DNA of 64,000 nucleotides from Desulfobulbus elongatus DSM 2908 (lineage in GTDB: Bacteria > Desulfobacterota > Desulfobulbia > Desulfobulbales > Desulfobulbaceae), in the NCBI RefSeq assembly GCF_000621145.1, contig NZ_JHZB01000003.1, forward strand, positions 62,001-126,000, given 5' to 3'. A model generated the notes under the pieces. The model saw only the letters and a program-made list of their open reading frames with translations, ran no database searches and was not told the origin of the DNA. This document shows, one piece after another, positions 27,620-36,473 of the stretch. How positions within the stretch are numbered: position 1 is the stretch's first letter; the number at the start of each line of letters is the position of its first letter. The translations under genes and the position numbers were made by a program.

Positions 27620-29500
27620 ATGGCCAGAGCAAAAGGGAAAGGAAACAAGGAGAAAAAAACAGCGAACCGGCCCCTTCGACACCTCCCGGCCGGCCCGCCG
27701 GGAGTGCCTTCGGTCGGGAAAAATGGCCAAGTGGCGGAGCTGCGGCACCTGGAAGGCGTCATTCTCTCGCTTTCCCAGGAGCAGATGGCGGAAACCCTGG
27801 CACGGATACCGGTTTCGGTCCAAACGGCCGGTTATATCGCCCGCCTGGCCCGCCTCTGTGCCGAACACGATCAGGTGGAGAAAGGCGCGAGCCTGGTGGC
27901 CTGGGCCCTTGCCGCTCTTCCCGATCACCCGGACCTGCTGGCGGCTGGCGGTCTGGTGCAGGCCAAAGCCGGCAACACCCAATTCGCGGTGGATTGTTAT
28001 GAGGCCGTCTTGGAGCGAGAGCCGGAACATGTCGAGGCCTTGGCAAACCTGACGGATCTCCTGGTCAAGGTGAATCAATGGTCATACGCGATTCCGTTTC
28101 TTGTCCGTCTGGCACGGCTGCGGCCGGACAATCCCCTGGTGTTTCGTTTTCTTGGCACCGCCTATATCAAGACAAATCAGTTCGAGGAGGCCCTGTCCGC
28201 CTTTCAGCACGGACTGAGCATCGAGCCGGATTCCATTGAATTCCTCATCAACATGGGAGTCTGCCTGCGACAGATGCGGAGATACGAGGAGGCGGAGAGA
28301 TACTTTCAGCGCGCACTGTCGCGCTCCCCGGATCATCCGGAACTCCACAATTCCCTGGCCTGGCTCTATTCCGACCTGCACGACTATGACAAGGCAGTTG
28401 CACATGCCCGGCGGGCCTGTGCCCTTCAGCCGAACAACATCAATTTCCTGTACTGTCATGGTTATCTTTTGCGGCGATACAACAGGCGGGCGGAAGCCAG
28501 GGCTGTTTTCAAGAAGGCGCTTGCCATCGATCCCGGCGATTCCACTGCCCGGTTCGGATATGCCGAACTCATTCTGGCCGAGGGGGAACTGGTGGAAGGA
28601 CTGGCCTGCTACGAATCCCGCTTCGATGTCATGCAGTCCTGGCTGACGGGTCCCTGGCCGGTGTGGGACGGCACCAATCCGGAAGGGAAAACCCTGTTTG
28701 TCCACCATGAACAGGGCGTGGGCGATACCATTCAATTCTGCCGGTACCTGCCGCTGCTCCATCAAGCCGATGCCAAAGTCCTCTTTTCCTGCCAGCCTTC
28801 CCTGGTTTCGCTGATGCGGCGGCTACCCGGAATCGACAGGCTCTATCCTGCGAATGAAGTCGATTATGCGATTGTACGGGCGGATGCCCAGGTGTCCCTG
28901 CTGAGCCTGATGGGAGTGTTCGGGACCACCATGGCAACCATCCCGGCGGCATGCCCCTATTTGCATGCCGACCCGGAATCGGTCGTCCGGTTGGGCCGGC
29001 TGCTGCCGCCAACCGGGAAATACAAGGTGGGCATTATCTGGGCTGGCAATCCCGCACAGGCCGAAGACCACAACCGTTCCCTGCACCTGCGCCAATTGGC
29101 CCCCCTGACGGCGTTGCGGGATGCGGTGCAGTTCTATTCCCTGCAGATGGGCTATGCCACCGAACAGATCGGGCAGTACGGCCCCCCGCTGGGGCTCATC
29201 GATCTTTCGCCCCATATCGCCAGTTTCGATGATACCGCGGCCTTCATGACCCACATGGACCTGATCGTCAGCGTCTGTACCTCGACCATTCATCTGGCCG
29301 GTGCCCTTGCCCGGCCGGCCGTGGTTTTGCTTCATTCGGCCGCCGACTGGCGCTGGTTCCTCGATCGGCAGGATTCGCCATGGTATCCGTCCGTCCACCT
29401 GATCCGTCAATCCGCACCACGTCAGTGGCAACCGGTCGTGGAAGAACTGATACGATATATCGGGCAACGGCAGGCAACGAACCGGTCGGGCCGCGAGTGA
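27620..29500 (+). CDS. TPR-repeat glycosyltransferase-like protein
   Basis: A 626-residue protein. A basic Lys/Arg N-terminus is followed by several TPR units (about 60-330; e.g. GTAYIKTNQFEEALSAFQHGLSIEPD). The C-terminal half (about 365-615) resembles glycosyltransferase family 9-like domains found behind TPRs, with FVHHEQGVGDTIQFCRYL, KVGIIWAGNP, and the sugar-nucleotide loop SVCTSTIHLAGALARPAVVLL. Likely role: O-glycosylation of flagellin or a related protein, from its place beside fliC1. The ATG at 27620 has AGAGGG upstream; longer in-frame starts overlap the divergent promoter. Confidence 0.8.
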   Translation: MARAKGKGNKEKKTANRPLRHLPAGPPGVPSVGKNGQVAELRHLEGVILSLSQEQMAETLARIPVSVQTAGYIARLARLCAEHDQVEKGASLVAWALAALPDHPDLLAAGGLVQAKAGNTQFAVDCYEAVLEREPEHVEALANLTDLLVKVNQWSYAIPFLVRLARLRPDNPLVFRFLGTAYIKTNQFEEALSAFQHGLSIEPDSIEFLINMGVCLRQMRRYEEAERYFQRALSRSPDHPELHNSLAWLYSDLHDYDKAVAHARRACALQPNNINFLYCHGYLLRRYNRRAEARAVFKKALAIDPGDSTARFGYAELILAEGELVEGLACYESRFDVMQSWLTGPWPVWDGTNPEGKTLFVHHEQGVGDTIQFCRYLPLLHQADAKVLFSCQPSLVSLMRRLPGIDRLYPANEVDYAIVRADAQVSLLSLMGVFGTTMATIPAACPYLHADPESVVRLGRLLPPTGKYKVGIIWAGNPAQAEDHNRSLHLRQLAPLTALRDAVQFYSLQMGYATEQIGQYGPPLGLIDLSPHIASFDDTAAFMTHMDLIVSVCTSTIHLAGALARPAVVLLHSAADWRWFLDRQDSPWYPSVHLIRQSAPRQWQPVVEELIRYIGQRQATNRSGRE

Positions 29501-29555
29501 CGTGTCGACGGCTGCCGGGGATGTGCGCCCCCAACCATTTCAAGGAGAGGACATT

Positions 29556-30164
29556 ATGCACCATCTGAGTGGATTGGAACAGTTTATCGAACAGTTGCGG
29601 TCGGACGTCTACCCGGAGTTGCCGTCCGAGCCGCATCTCACCATCACGGCCCAGATGATTGAACGCCTGCTGGCAAAACCGGGGGTAACCGCGGGCCAGC
29701 GCGTGCTCGATGTCGGATGCGGCCAGGGATTGGCCTTGCGCAGGTTTTTGGCGGCGGGCCTGCGGCCGGTGGGGATCGCCTTAGGGGAAGATGTGCGTAT
29801 CTGCGGGCAGGAAGGGTTGGACGTGCGGGCCATGGACCAGTCGTTTCTCGACTTCGAGGACGGTTCATTCGATATCGTTTGGTGCCGCCATGCCCTCGAG
29901 CATTCGATTTTTCCCTATTTCACCCTTGCCGGATTCAAACGAGTCCTCCGGCCAGAGGGCATGCTGTATGTAGAAGTGCCTGCGCCGGAAACCAGTTGTC
30001 ACCATGAACGCAATCCCAACCACTACAGCGTATTGGGCAAATCCATGTGGTGCAGTCTGTTCGAACGGGCGGGGTTCGCGCTCGAGGAAGAGCTGGATAT
30101 CAACTTCACCGTGCCCGCCGGACCGGACCTCTACTGGAGTTTTTTCCTCCGTTCCCGTACCTGA
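29556..30164 (+). CDS. SAM-dependent methyltransferase (class I)
   Basis: A 202-residue methyltransferase. SAM motif I is LDVGCGQGL at residues 51-59, the later FDIVWCRHALEHS is the post-II region typical of Methyltransf_11/23 enzymes, and LKRVLRPEGMLY-like text (FKRVLRPEGMLYVEVP) follows. AAGGAGAGG precedes the ATG. The substrate is unknown; methylation of a sugar in the flagellin glycan is plausible from context. It ends 14 bases from the convergent decarboxylase gene. Confidence 0.85.
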   Translation: MHHLSGLEQFIEQLRSDVYPELPSEPHLTITAQMIERLLAKPGVTAGQRVLDVGCGQGLALRRFLAAGLRPVGIALGEDVRICGQEGLDVRAMDQSFLDFEDGSFDIVWCRHALEHSIFPYFTLAGFKRVLRPEGMLYVEVPAPETSCHHERNPNHYSVLGKSMWCSLFERAGFALEEELDINFTVPAGPDLYWSFFLRSRT

Positions 30165-30177
30165 CCTCGAACTGCGT

Positions 30178-31140
30178 TCAGGCCAAGCCCCGTCGCAGCA
30201 GGTCCTCGAAGTAGACAATGGTGGCGCGCAGCCCTTCCTCGAGGGGCACGACCGGTTCCCAGTGCAGTGCCCGCCGGGCGAGTCCGATATCCGGTTGCCG
30301 CTGGCGGGGATCGTCGACCGGCAGGGGCTGATGGACGAGCGGTGAGGAGGAATTGGTGAGGCCGATGATTTTTTCGGCAAGCTGACGGATGGTGAATTCT
30401 CCGGGATTCCCCAGATTCACGGGGCCGGTGAACTCGTCGGGACTGTCCATCAGCCTGATGAATCCCTCGATCAGGTCGGCGACATAACAGAAAGAACGGG
30501 TTTGCAGGCCGTCGCCATACAGGGTGATGGGTTCGCCTTTCAACGCCTGCACGATGAAGTTCGAGACCACCCGGCCGTCGTCGGGATGCATGTTCGGCCC
30601 GTAGGTGTTGAAAATTCTCGCGACCTTGATGCGAAGGTTGTGCTGACGGTGGTAATCGAAAAAGAGCGTCTCCGCGCAGCGTTTCCCCTCGTCGTAGCAC
30701 GAACGTCGCCCGATGGGATTGACATGGCCCCAATACTCCTCTGTTTGAGGGTGTATTTCGGGATCGCCGTAGACCTCGCTGGTGGACGCCTGAAAAATTT
30801 TGGCCTTGACCCGCTTGGCCAGCCCCAGCATGTTGATGGCGCCATGCACGCTGGTTTTGGTGGTTTGCACCGGGTCGTGCTGGTAGTGGATGGGCGAGGC
30901 CGGACAGGCGAGGTTGTAAATTTCGTCGACCTCGACATACAGCGGAAAGGTGATGTCGTGCCGCATCAGTTCAAAGTGCGGATTGCCGAGAAGCGGCATG
31001 ACGTTATCCTTGCTGCCGGTGAAGAAGTTGTCGACGCAGAGGACATCGTGGCCCAGCGCGAGCAGTCGCCCGCACAGGTGCGAGCCGAGAAAACCCGCGC
31101 CACCGGTCACCAGGATACGTTTTCGCAGAGAACTTCTCAT
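30178..31140 (-). CDS. UDP-glucuronate decarboxylase (UDP-xylose synthase type)
   Basis: A 320-residue short-chain dehydrogenase. The NAD-binding TGGAGFLG is at residues 12-19 and the catalytic Y149-x3-K153 lies in SCYDEGKR. Family-specific text includes [27 protein letters not shown], and [16 protein letters not shown]. The enzyme converts UDP-glucuronate to UDP-xylose or a 4-keto-pentose. It would supply a nucleotide sugar to the neighbouring glycosyltransferases. Its start overlaps the upstream gene's stop by four bases. Confidence 0.92.
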   Translation of the reverse strand: MRSSLRKRILVTGGAGFLGSHLCGRLLALGHDVLCVDNFFTGSKDNVMPLLGNPHFELMRHDITFPLYVEVDEIYNLACPASPIHYQHDPVQTTKTSVHGAINMLGLAKRVKAKIFQASTSEVYGDPEIHPQTEEYWGHVNPIGRRSCYDEGKRCAETLFFDYHRQHNLRIKVARIFNTYGPNMHPDDGRVVSNFIVQALKGEPITLYGDGLQTRSFCYVADLIEGFIRLMDSPDEFTGPVNLGNPGEFTIRQLAEKIIGLTNSSSPLVHQPLPVDDPRQRQPDIGLARRALHWEPVVPLEEGLRATIVYFEDLLRRGLA

Positions 31141-32258
31141 CGTGCCTCCTTTTTCGTTGCTTCCCCGGAACCGGACGGATCGACGGGAGATGCCGATACC
31201 CCCGCGATGGAGTGCAGCAGGGATGCGGCCGTATCGGCCCAGGTGAAACGGAGCATGTCCTTGCCCGCCTGTTCGCCGAGCGACTCCATCTCACGTCGGT
31301 GGTGATAGGCATATTCAATGTGCTCGACAAGCTGGTCGACCGAGGGTTCCTCCCAATCGGCCCAGAGGGTTTTGTTGCCGTCGTAAATGGGATAGGGCGT
31401 CAGGCGGTCCAGGAGCAGGCTGTTGTCCGGGGAAAGGATGTCCTTGTGGCCGCTGGTCTGGGAGGCGATGACCGGTTTGCCGCATGCCATGTATTCCATC
31501 AGGACCAGATTGGTCCCCCCCTCGCATCGGTTGGGGAAAACACCCAGATCGGTTTTCGCATACACGGCCGCCAACCGTTCGTTGTCGATGGCGCCCAGGG
31601 TGATGATCCGTTTGGGATCGAGCCCGTTGATGCGGTAGATGTGCTGCATGAACGCATTCCAGTCGTCGCCCTGCGAACTGAACATGATGTGGCGCGAGTG
31701 CTGGAACATGGCCATGCTTTCCGGCCAGAAATTGTACCACATATTCATCAGTATGATATCGTTGTACTTTTTCTGTATTTTCCTGAAGGCGCTCAGAACG
31801 ATGTCCTGCCCTTTCCTGAGTTCGAACTTGCCGCCGGAAAAGACGATGAACAGCTTGTCGTCCTCCTTGGGGGGCAGGGGGGAGAAACGGGTGGGATCAA
31901 TCCCCTGGATCAGGGTGCCGCTGTTGGCGATGCCGTGGTCGAGGAGTTTCCGGCAACACCAGGTGGAGCCGGCGAGGACCAGGTCGTAACGGGCGGCATT
32001 GTCCCGCGATTGTCCGGTGAGTTCGTTTTCGAAGAAGGTATAGCCGATGTTGCGGGAACCCCGCACGTTGTGCAGCGGATTCAGGTCACGGTCGGCAAGT
32101 GCATGGAAGACCGTTCCCGGCAGTTCGGCGGGCGATGTTTCGTCGACCATCCGGATGGGCAGGCCGAGCTTGCGCAGTTCCTGCTCGATGTAGTGGCTGC
32201 ACACGGCCCAGCCGAAATTTTTTCCTTTTGCCAGGGCCAGATTCAGTGGTTCATGCAT
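31137..32258 (-). CDS. Glycosyltransferase family 4-like protein
   Basis: A 373-residue GT-B fold enzyme. The C-terminal donor-binding half shows [19 protein letters not shown] and the nucleotide-sugar signature [21 protein letters not shown], typical of GT4. The N-terminal half begins [16 protein letters not shown] start at the ATG with AGGAG about nine bases upstream; the in-frame extension to 32312 looks non-coding. It is coupled to the decarboxylase gene. Acceptor and donor are unknown; flagellin glycan assembly is the contextual guess. Confidence 0.87.
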   Translation of the reverse strand: MHEPLNLALAKGKNFGWAVCSHYIEQELRKLGLPIRMVDETSPAELPGTVFHALADRDLNPLHNVRGSRNIGYTFFENELTGQSRDNAARYDLVLAGSTWCCRKLLDHGIANSGTLIQGIDPTRFSPLPPKEDDKLFIVFSGGKFELRKGQDIVLSAFRKIQKKYNDIILMNMWYNFWPESMAMFQHSRHIMFSSQGDDWNAFMQHIYRINGLDPKRIITLGAIDNERLAAVYAKTDLGVFPNRCEGGTNLVLMEYMACGKPVIASQTSGHKDILSPDNSLLLDRLTPYPIYDGNKTLWADWEEPSVDQLVEHIEYAYHHRREMESLGEQAGKDMLRFTWADTAASLLHSIAGVSASPVDPSGSGEATKKEAR

Positions 32259-32287
32259 GCCGGTGTTCTCCTGTCCAGGGGGAATGG

Positions 32288-33247
32288 TCAATTGCCGAAG
32301 GCCGCTCGGCATCTCTCGAGAAAGTAGCGGGCCCTGGCATCGGTCAGATGATGGTGGTGCAGATGTTCGCGTCCATTGCGCCGGACGGCGAAGTAATGGC
32401 TGTCGCTGGCGAGCAGTGCATCGATTTTTCTCCGCAGGGTTTCGGCGGAGTCGAACAGAAGAAGGTCTTCGGTATCGCGAAAGGGATGGGGAATATACAG
32501 CGGCATGGCCTGGGCGACGTGCACGCAGTTCATGGCGGCGTTTTCCCAGAACCGGAAGGTGTCGTATCCCGCTCCGGGCAGACTGAGAACGAAATAGCAG
32601 GATTGGAGCAGGCGATAGTAGTCCAGGCGGCCGACCCTGCCCTGCGGTTTCTGGTCATCCGCGGTGGGGATGCTGGTGGTCGCAAACAGGGTGTCCTGAT
32701 ACCAACTGCTTATTTTTTCGATGAAAGCCTTTCTGTTGTCCGCCTGGGTGCTGCCCAGGAAGCCGATGCTGTACCGTTTTTCCTCCTGGTCGAAGCCGGT
32801 GATCAGGGTATTGATTTCCTCGGGCAGGGCCATCGGCAGGGGAATGCTGTAGTCGCTGCCGTCGGTTTCCCGGCGAAAAACCAGGTAATTGCCCGGACGG
32901 ATCGACACCGGAACATCTTCGCCGTCGATGAGGGCCAGCCGGGAACGGGAGGTGAATCCCATATCGCCGAACCGGTTGAGGCAACGGACATCGGCAACGA
33001 TGAGGTCAAAGAAATCGCGCCGGATTTTGTCCGCGATGTCCTCGCGGTCGACCATGCCGTCGTCGGGTGGAAACCAGCCCCGGGCCAACTGATCTTCCGG
33101 ACAGATGCCGAGCCCGATGACCCCCGCATAAAGACATTCCTTCCTGGGATAATCGACCACCGCCGGCCCGAGCAGCTTCCTGAGGCCATGGAGCAGCAGG
33201 TCCGGCACATAGTTGGGATAGGCATCGGTGAGAAACAGAATGTTCAT
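32288..33247 (-). CDS. Putative glycosyltransferase-like protein of the island
   Basis: A 319-residue protein starting MNILFLTDAYPNYVPDLLLHG, with text such as YSIGFLGSTQADNRKAFIEKI and a C-terminal PLYIPHPFRDTEDLL. The pattern resembles exostosin/GT1-like sugar transferases in surface glycan clusters, but no decisive motif is visible and the call is weak. The ATG has a poor ribosome site; an open frame extends upstream over the next gene's end, in a different frame from that gene. It lies between a GT4 and a TPR-methyltransferase gene. Confidence 0.65.
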   Translation of the reverse strand: MNILFLTDAYPNYVPDLLLHGLRKLLGPAVVDYPRKECLYAGVIGLGICPEDQLARGWFPPDDGMVDREDIADKIRRDFFDLIVADVRCLNRFGDMGFTSRSRLALIDGEDVPVSIRPGNYLVFRRETDGSDYSIPLPMALPEEINTLITGFDQEEKRYSIGFLGSTQADNRKAFIEKISSWYQDTLFATTSIPTADDQKPQGRVGRLDYYRLLQSCYFVLSLPGAGYDTFRFWENAAMNCVHVAQAMPLYIPHPFRDTEDLLLFDSAETLRRKIDALLASDSHYFAVRRNGREHLHHHHLTDARARYFLERCRAAFGN

Positions 33248-33317
33248 GACAGAAGCGGGGTGTGTGACCCTGTACGCCCGGCAGGGTGCGGATGGGGCGG
33301 GATGCCGCTTGCACTCG

Positions 33318-34385
33318 TCATTTCCATAGGACGAGTCCTGTTCCCGACCAGTGGCCGAAGGAGGTGACGTCGAGCTTGGGGTGTTTGATCGCTCGCCACA
33401 ACGCAAGCATCTCCGGCATGCGGATATCGTCGAAAACGAACAGCGGATTGCGGGAAACGAACGCCATTCGCTCGAAGAATTCGCAGAAGAAATACTCCAT
33501 CTGGCCGTCCTTGGCGGCGTCGACAAATACCATGTCCGCCTGGGCCAGATCGTTTTGCTGGGTTTGCGCCAGAACCGGATTGCTCAGATCGAGCACCCGC
33601 TGTTCGAGTTGCCGATCGAAATCGTTCTCGCGCAGTCCCGAACCGGGATATTCGTGCCAGGGGACGATATCGTAGGTGATTATCTTGCCGTTGTTGGGGA
33701 GGAATTTTTTCAGGGCAAGGGCGCTGGCACCCGATGCGGTGCCGATCTCAACGATCAGTCGCGGCTTGCGAAGCCTGACGAGGGCAGCCAGCAGCTTGTA
33801 ATGCTCGCCGGGCCAGAGTTCAATATAGGTCGCTGTTTCGCGGTCATATCGTCCGGCAATCGTTGCGAGGTCCGTTTGCAGCGCATATTTTGCCGCTTTG
33901 AGCACGAGCTGAATCAATTCGGCGTCGGGTCGATATTGTTCGTCGTCCTGGCTGAGGGCAAGGGTGGGAAAGGTGTGCCGGGCGATTCCCTGGTTCAGTT
34001 GGTTGTGGTTGCGGAACACGGGCAAATCCGGATGCTCGCGCCGCAGATCCTCGATCCCTGCCAGCGCCTGGGGGTGGAACCGGTCGAGCAAGAGGGCCTG
34101 CCGATAGGCAAAAAAGGCGAGGCCCGGCGCGCCCATACTTTTGTGGATTTCCCCGAGGTTGTTGTAAAAATCGGGTTGATCAGGAGCGAGCAGGATGGCC
34201 CGCTCGATCAACTGAAGCGCCTCTTGGGTTTTTTCCTGTTGATACAGCCCCACACCGAGCAGGTGCAGCGCTTCCGGGAAATCCGGGTCGATTGCCAGGA
34301 CGTGCCGGTAACGATCTATCGCTTCGTCGATCCGGCCGGATTGATGCAGCGTCGCGGCTTGCTGGAAGATGGTGAGGCTGTCCAT
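33318..34385 (-). CDS. TPR-repeat SAM methyltransferase
   Basis: A 355-residue two-part protein. Residues 1-110 hold three TPR units (e.g. SGRIDEAIDRYRHVLAIDPDFPEA). Residues 180-355 form a class I methyltransferase resembling Methyltransf_24 enzymes, with motif I LIVEIGTASGASALAL, the FVDAAKDGQM segment and FVFDDIRMPEM. TPR-methyltransferase fusions are common in glycan islands. The role in modifying flagellin or its sugar is inferred from location. Confidence 0.82.
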   Translation of the reverse strand: MDSLTIFQQAATLHQSGRIDEAIDRYRHVLAIDPDFPEALHLLGVGLYQQEKTQEALQLIERAILLAPDQPDFYNNLGEIHKSMGAPGLAFFAYRQALLLDRFHPQALAGIEDLRREHPDLPVFRNHNQLNQGIARHTFPTLALSQDDEQYRPDAELIQLVLKAAKYALQTDLATIAGRYDRETATYIELWPGEHYKLLAALVRLRKPRLIVEIGTASGASALALKKFLPNNGKIITYDIVPWHEYPGSGLRENDFDRQLEQRVLDLSNPVLAQTQQNDLAQADMVFVDAAKDGQMEYFFCEFFERMAFVSRNPLFVFDDIRMPEMLALWRAIKHPKLDVTSFGHWSGTGLVLWK

Positions 34386-34413
34386 GGGACCGTTCTCCGA
34401 CGGCGATGCCGTT

Positions 34414-35142
34414 TTACTTGGTGTGTGGAAACCACTTTTCTAGAAATTTTCGTTGGTTGCCCTGCAGAACCTCGTGCCGGTAGACCACCCGGCCCATGTA
34501 ATTGATCGGGACATTCTCCACGGCGCCGGAGATGCCCCATTCATGATCGTACTCTTGGACCGGCACGACATAACAGGCCAGACCGGCGGTGAGGATCTGC
34601 ATGCCCATGTCCCATTCTTCCATGAAACAGGGGCTGTAACGAACGTCGAACTGCAATTTGTGCTCGAGAAAACGGAGTTTGTGCAGGGCGAAAAAGAACC
34701 CGGAAATATCATGGGTGCGGAAGGGTTGGTCAAAATTGCCTTTCCTGAAATACTGCAATATTTCCAGGTTCGCATAATCGTTGATCGTACCCTCCGGACC
34801 GACCAGGACGGCATCGGGGAGATGGAGGAGATGACGTTCGAGCTGGTCCACCGCCTCTTGCCGGACATGCAGATCAGCGTTGAGAATGAACACCACCTCG
34901 CCCTCGCTCATATTGATTCCGGCATTCCAGGAACGGCTGACGCCAATATTCACACTGTTGTGGATATACTTATCGATTCGTTCGTGGGAGGACAGTGCCT
35001 GATAGGATGCATCGCTGTTGAAGATGCAGATGACCTCGCCCGGAATATCCCGCAGATCGTCGAGCAACGAAAAGATGTTATACTTCTTGTCGCTGTCCAG
35101 GTGCAGTATGGGGATGACAAAACTTCTGCTGATGGTATCCAT
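34414..35142 (-). CDS. Glycosyltransferase family 2
   Basis: A 242-residue GT-A fold protein. After an N-terminal SFVIPILHLD strand, it has NIGVSRSWNAGINMSEGEVVFILNADLHV, where NAD is the DxD-like nucleotide-sugar motif. The later PCFMEEWDMGMQI supplies the acidic ED-type residues. Length is that of a minimal GT2. It has only four bases between its start and the upstream methyltransferase stop. Donor sugar unknown. Confidence 0.83.
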   Translation of the reverse strand: MDTISRSFVIPILHLDSDKKYNIFSLLDDLRDIPGEVICIFNSDASYQALSSHERIDKYIHNSVNIGVSRSWNAGINMSEGEVVFILNADLHVRQEAVDQLERHLLHLPDAVLVGPEGTINDYANLEILQYFRKGNFDQPFRTHDISGFFFALHKLRFLEHKLQFDVRYSPCFMEEWDMGMQILTAGLACYVVPVQEYDHEWGISGAVENVPINYMGRVVYRHEVLQGNQRKFLEKWFPHTK

Positions 35143-35146
35143 TCAA

Positions 35147-36058
35147 TTATATATGCGTAAGGGTTATCCTGATTTCCGCTGCAACGGACTCGGGCAGGCC
35201 GGCCATGGTCAGGATATTTCCCAGAAGATGTCGTGCTTTTTCCCTATTCTCCGCCCGGAGCGCAATTTCGGCCATTTTGAGGTGCAGCATGTAGTGTTCC
35301 GGATAATAGCGCAGGATAATCCCGGCGATGCTGTCAAAGGAGTGCCAATCCTCGGCTTGGACAACGCCTTCGAGCACATCGAAATATGGCTGTGTCTCCC
35401 GGTCTATTTCCTGCTCCAACGATTGCGCGTCCAGTATTTCTCCATACAGGGTGGGCACCGGGTAGTCTCCGATGATGACCTCCATGACATCGGGCAGCCC
35501 CAGATGTTTCATGTTGGTCAGCCGATAGTTCCGATGATGGATGATGCCGTCGGCGTTCTCGCGGTACGCTTCGATCTTGAAATACATCTGCGTGAAGAAC
35601 CGTTCGAGATTATGGCGTTCCAGCAAACCCGGATAGACAAAGGTGTGCCGGCCGGGACCGTACCCCATGCTGTATTCCTGGGACGGTACGGAAAAGAAAA
35701 GGGGACAGCCGGCTCGCAAAACGCGACGGATTTCAACAAACAACCGGTACGGGTTGGTCAGGTGTTCGAAGACCTCGTAACAATAGACGGCATCGAAAAG
35801 ATCGTCGGCAAACGGCAGCGGGGTTTCGCTGACATCGACGAGAAAGACATTGCCCAGACCGTTTTCCCGGGCGGTCTCGACGATGCGTTCACTGACATCC
35901 GTGCCGTAGACTTCGTTGTTGCGGGCCAGCAATGCCCGCAACAAATCGCCCGAACCGAATCCTATTTCAAGGACCCTGGCGTTCTCGACCAGCGGCATCA
36001 CGCCGATGCCTTGGCCTGCAGGCGAATAGTTGCGGTAGACAGACGTGGCGATGGTCAT
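35147..36058 (-). CDS. SAM-dependent methyltransferase (class I)
   Basis: A 303-residue enzyme with motif I RVLEIGFGSGDLLRALL near residue 30, the FDAVYCYEVFEHL post-II segment and EIRRVLRAGCPLFFSVPS. The last 90 residues form a helical extension. I choose the ATG at 36058; an in-frame TTG at 36160 is open but lies on a candidate promoter, and the added sequence is AT-rich with no SAM-domain content. It is the first gene of the minus-strand modification cluster running to the decarboxylase. Confidence 0.82.
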   Translation of the reverse strand: MTIATSVYRNYSPAGQGIGVMPLVENARVLEIGFGSGDLLRALLARNNEVYGTDVSERIVETARENGLGNVFLVDVSETPLPFADDLFDAVYCYEVFEHLTNPYRLFVEIRRVLRAGCPLFFSVPSQEYSMGYGPGRHTFVYPGLLERHNLERFFTQMYFKIEAYRENADGIIHHRNYRLTNMKHLGLPDVMEVIIGDYPVPTLYGEILDAQSLEQEIDRETQPYFDVLEGVVQAEDWHSFDSIAGIILRYYPEHYMLHLKMAEIALRAENREKARHLLGNILTMAGLPESVAAEIRITLTHI

Positions 36059-36131
36059 GTCGGCATGGGACGGCTCGCCGATACGGTGAACGGCTTGCCG
36101 CAAGGATAATTTTATTTGATAAGATGTTGAA

Positions 36132-36160
36132 TTTTTACAGGATGGAAAGGGGGATGGCAA
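36132..36160 (-). promoter_or_regulatory. Possible sigma-70 promoter of the modification cluster
   Basis: On the minus strand TTGCCA (36155-36160) and TAAAAA (36132-36137) are separated by 17 bases in an AT-rich gap, placing a transcript start about 65 bases before the methyltransferase ATG. Confidence 0.4.
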
Positions 36161-36190
36161 GGAAGATTGTCCTGCCGAACGAAGAGTGGG

Positions 36191-36400
36191 CTATTGCCAG
36201 TTGCCCACGATGCAATATTCCTGGGGTGTGGCGGGCTTGAGAGCGGCCGCCTCCTCCCACAGCAACCGGTCGGCGTAGCCGCCGGCCAGGAAGGTGTTGG
36301 TCACCTCGCTACGGGCCTGTGCCGGATGGGCGGTTGCCAGGCCATCATTCAGGGCAATGGCTGCTTTTGCCCTGTTATACTGAAAGGTCACGATTTTCAT
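36191..36400 (-). CDS. Small unknown protein, 69 residues
   Basis: Starts MKIVTFQYNRAKAAIALNDG and ends PQEYCIVGNWQ, with an Ala-rich middle. It has GAGG six bases upstream of the ATG and lies just after the fliC2 terminator. I do not recognise it. Its coding use resembles the neighbours and there is no signal peptide. It could be a small accessory protein of the flagellin-modification island; the alternative is a chance open frame. Confidence 0.55.
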   Translation of the reverse strand: MKIVTFQYNRAKAAIALNDGLATAHPAQARSEVTNTFLAGGYADRLLWEEAAALKPATPQEYCIVGNWQ

Positions 36401-36419
36401 GGAATGCCTCGATCGACGG

Positions 36420-36453
36420 AAAAATGCCCTGGGAGCGCTGGCGCTCCCAGGGC
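36420..36453 (-). terminator. Strong intrinsic terminator after fliC2
   Basis: A perfect 13-base-pair stem (36426-36438 against 36441-36453), closing on a two-base TG loop, is followed on the minus strand by ATTTTTCC. It starts 20 bases after the flagellin stop. Confidence 0.9.
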
Positions 36454-36473
36454 GTTGGCGGATGGAAGAACGC

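Noticed and set aside
36059-36160. Longer methyltransferase starting at TTG 36160
   Set aside because: The extra 34 codons are AT-rich, lie on a candidate promoter and have no domain content.
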